Source of the DNA: Bacteroidota bacterium
GTDB lineage: Bacteria > Bacteroidota > Ignavibacteria > Ignavibacteriales > Melioribacteraceae
Direction: 5' to 3'
NCBI GenBank assembly: GCA_023447335.1
Contig: JAEXOD010000185.1
Span: forward strand, 1-8,814
Length of the DNA stretch: 8,814 nucleotides
Part shown: piece after piece, positions 7,302-8,814 of the stretch
Numbering within the stretch: position 1 is the first letter of the stretch
How the letters are laid out: each line of letters opens with the position of its first letter
Program-made: the position numbers and the translations under genes
The notes under the pieces: generated by a model
The model's input: the letters and a program-made list of their open reading frames with translations, nothing else
What the model was told of the DNA's origin: nothing
Databases searched by the model: none

Positions 7302-8814
7302 ATGAAAAAGATTATTTATGTTATTTTATTTTTATGTTTTAGCGTCTTATTAAATGCTCAAAACGAGTATATTGTAAATACTTATCAAGATACAACTCAA
7401 CGAGATCCACAGATTGCAAAAGATACAAACGGTAATTATGTAATCGTATGGACAACATTAAATAAGCTTTCGGTTGCTAAGCAAGATGAAATTGCAATTC
7501 AAAAATTTAATAGCAATGATGAAAAAATAGGGACCGAAGAGTTAGTAAATACAACAACTGATTTCAACCAGGAAAAACCGGCTGTTGCTATGAATGCTAG
7601 CGGTATGTTTGTGGTGGTTTGGGCTTCCTATACCGATTTTAATTCCATTTACGATATAAAAGCTCGTATATACAAAAACAACCAGCCTATCGGAAACGAA
7701 TTTTTAGTAAATACTTTTACGACTAATACACAAACAAATCCGGATGTGGCAATAGATGATAACGGTAATTTTGTTATTACATGGGATAGCTGGTATCAAG
7801 ACGGAAGTAATAAAGGTGTTTACGCCCAAATGTTTGACCAAAACGGCAATAAAGTTGGTAATGAATTTTTAGTTAACACTACCACATTAAATAGTCAACA
7901 AAGACCTGTGATTAAAAAATTTGCGAACGGTAATTTTATTATTGTTTGGGAATCATGGAATCAAGATGCATCATCCCCTTCCGGATATGGAATCTACGGT
8001 AAAATATATTCTACTTCCGGTCAAGTTATTAAGGATGAGTTTGGATTAAACACTTATGTTAACGATTATCAATGGTTTGGTGAATTAGCTGTTTATCCCG
8101 ATAACGGATTTATAGCAGTATGGTGTAGCTGGAGACAAGACGGTTACGACGGCGGAATTTACATGCAAAAATTTGACCCAAACGGCAATAAAATTGGCGG
8201 GGAAATATTAGTTAATAAAACTGTTGTTAATTATCAATGGCTACCTAAAATCGGAATTCTTGATAATGGTAACATTGCAGTTGTTTGGTCATCTTGGTTA
8301 CAAGACGGCGACCGCGAAGGAGTTTTTGCATCTATTTTTGACGCAAATCTAACAAAATTGAGCTTCGAAAGTATTGTTAACCAATATACTACAAGTTATC
8401 AATGGGAGCCTGTTTTTATTCCTAAAAACGATAATACCATGTTAATTGTTTATAGCAGTTGGGGAATCGCCGGAAAATGTTATGAAATAGTTGCACGTAA
8501 ATTTACTCCTACTTTCCCGCAAGCAATAATTCAACCGACCGTTTACCAACTAACAAACGGAGCAAATACAAGCAAAATACTTGTTCACGTTATTGATTCA
8601 ACTTTGGTTAGTAATAACAATTACGAAATCACTTTTACCGAAACAGGTACTAAAAAAGCAAAGGCTGATATAGTAAACACTACAACAAATTCTACGGTTG
8701 TACAAAATTATCCGATAGAAGGCGGAGAAGGTGTTTTTTATTTAACCCCTACTTTTGAAGGTATTGCTGTTGAGTTTATTCCGGAATTTGATTTTGCATT
8801 AGACCTAAATAATT
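7302..8814 (+). CDS. Secreted seven-repeat (probable seven-bladed beta-propeller) protein, C-terminus cut by window edge
   Basis: I translated 504 residues by hand with no stop. Signal peptide: MKKIIYVILFLCFSVLLNA then Q. Residues 24-401 hold seven repeats of about 55 residues (pattern: LVNT, then Q..P, then a DNGNFVIVW strand, SW.QDG, GVYAQ.FD and NGNK.G.EF). This kind of repeat occurs in large secreted bacterial proteins; seven copies suggest a complete seven-bladed propeller. From about 409 a different, beta-rich segment begins (TVYQLTNGANTSKILVHVID, then NNYEITF), resembling modules I associate with surface proteins of Ignavibacteria and relatives. Such proteins often end in a type IX secretion sorting domain, but that end is outside the window. 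No catalytic motif is recognised; binding or surface structure is plausible. The start has AGGTGA overlapping the preceding stop codon, implying translational coupling. Confidence 0.85.
   Translation, partial: MKKIIYVILFLCFSVLLNAQNEYIVNTYQDTTQRDPQIAKDTNGNYVIVWTTLNKLSVAKQDEIAIQKFNSNDEKIGTEELVNTTTDFNQEKPAVAMNASGMFVVVWASYTDFNSIYDIKARIYKNNQPIGNEFLVNTFTTNTQTNPDVAIDDNGNFVITWDSWYQDGSNKGVYAQMFDQNGNKVGNEFLVNTTTLNSQQRPVIKKFANGNFIIVWESWNQDASSPSGYGIYGKIYSTSGQVIKDEFGLNTYVNDYQWFGELAVYPDNGFIAVWCSWRQDGYDGGIYMQKFDPNGNKIGGEILVNKTVVNYQWLPKIGILDNGNIAVVWSSWLQDGDREGVFASIFDANLTKLSFESIVNQYTTSYQWEPVFIPKNDNTMLIVYSSWGIAGKCYEIVARKFTPTFPQAIIQPTVYQLTNGANTSKILVHVIDSTLVSNNNYEITFTETGTKKAKADIVNTTTNSTVVQNYPIEGGEGVFYLTPTFEGIAVEFIPEFDFALDLNN
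7371..8504 (+). repeat. Seven tandem protein-level repeats of about 55 residues
   Basis: The asparagine of the VNT-like motif recurs at residues 26, 83, 137, 192, 250, 305 and 360, spacings of 57, 54, 55, 58, 55 and 55. Each unit has a hydrophobic strand ending in W or VY (VIVW 47-50, VVVW, VITW, IIVW, IAVW, AVVW, LIVY 381-384). Five of the seven have SW or SY directly after, and repeats 3 to 6 carry QD. The last two units are the most diverged. DNA identity between copies is low, so this is an old duplication. Confidence 0.85.

Overview
The window is a low-GC bacterial segment with six genes: two on the minus strand and four co-directional on the plus strand, plus one more plus-strand regulator gene between the minus-strand pair (seven coding regions in all, two of them cut by the window edges). 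The best guess at origin is the Bacteroidota/Chlorobi/Ignavibacteria side of the tree. The hints are strong AT bias, several starts with little or no Shine-Dalgarno sequence, Bacteroidota-like lipoprotein and secreted-protein starts, and a secreted repeat protein whose C-terminal part resembles modules I associate with Ignavibacteria surface proteins. A full transmembrane chemoreceptor suggests a motile organism, which fits Ignavibacteria better than most Bacteroidetes. This assignment is inference. No mobile element, CRISPR array, tRNA or rRNA was seen.

Layout. Positions 1-1745 (minus) hold a chemoreceptor with a periplasmic helical sensor, HAMP, a cysteine-bearing PAS domain and the signalling hairpin, cut off by the left edge. 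A 97-bp divergent intergenic region separates it from an AraC-family regulator (1843-2736, plus). That regulator converges with ispH (2733-3917, minus), and the two genes share a TTAA palindrome that supplies both stop codons. A 167-bp AT-rich divergent region (3918-4084) precedes four tightly packed plus-strand genes: an RlpA-like lipoprotein, a fused ADP-forming acyl-CoA synthetase, an exported VanX-like D-Ala-D-Ala dipeptidase, and a secreted seven-repeat, probably seven-bladed beta-propeller protein that runs off the right edge.

How they may work together. The gaps of 17, 31 (or less, depending on start choice) and 7 bp suggest that the last four genes form one operon. Three of the four products are exported or envelope-directed, and two belong to peptidoglycan-active families. 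The ADP-forming synthetase makes ATP from acyl-CoA in the cytoplasm. A speculative link is peptidoglycan or D-Ala dipeptide recycling feeding pyruvate/acetyl-CoA metabolism, but simple co-expression of unrelated envelope and energy genes is equally possible. I see no clear multi-gene novel defence or mobile system here. The most unusual points are the RlpA-like protein lacking the usual domain histidine, the exported VanX-like enzyme without any van genes nearby, and the large propeller protein.
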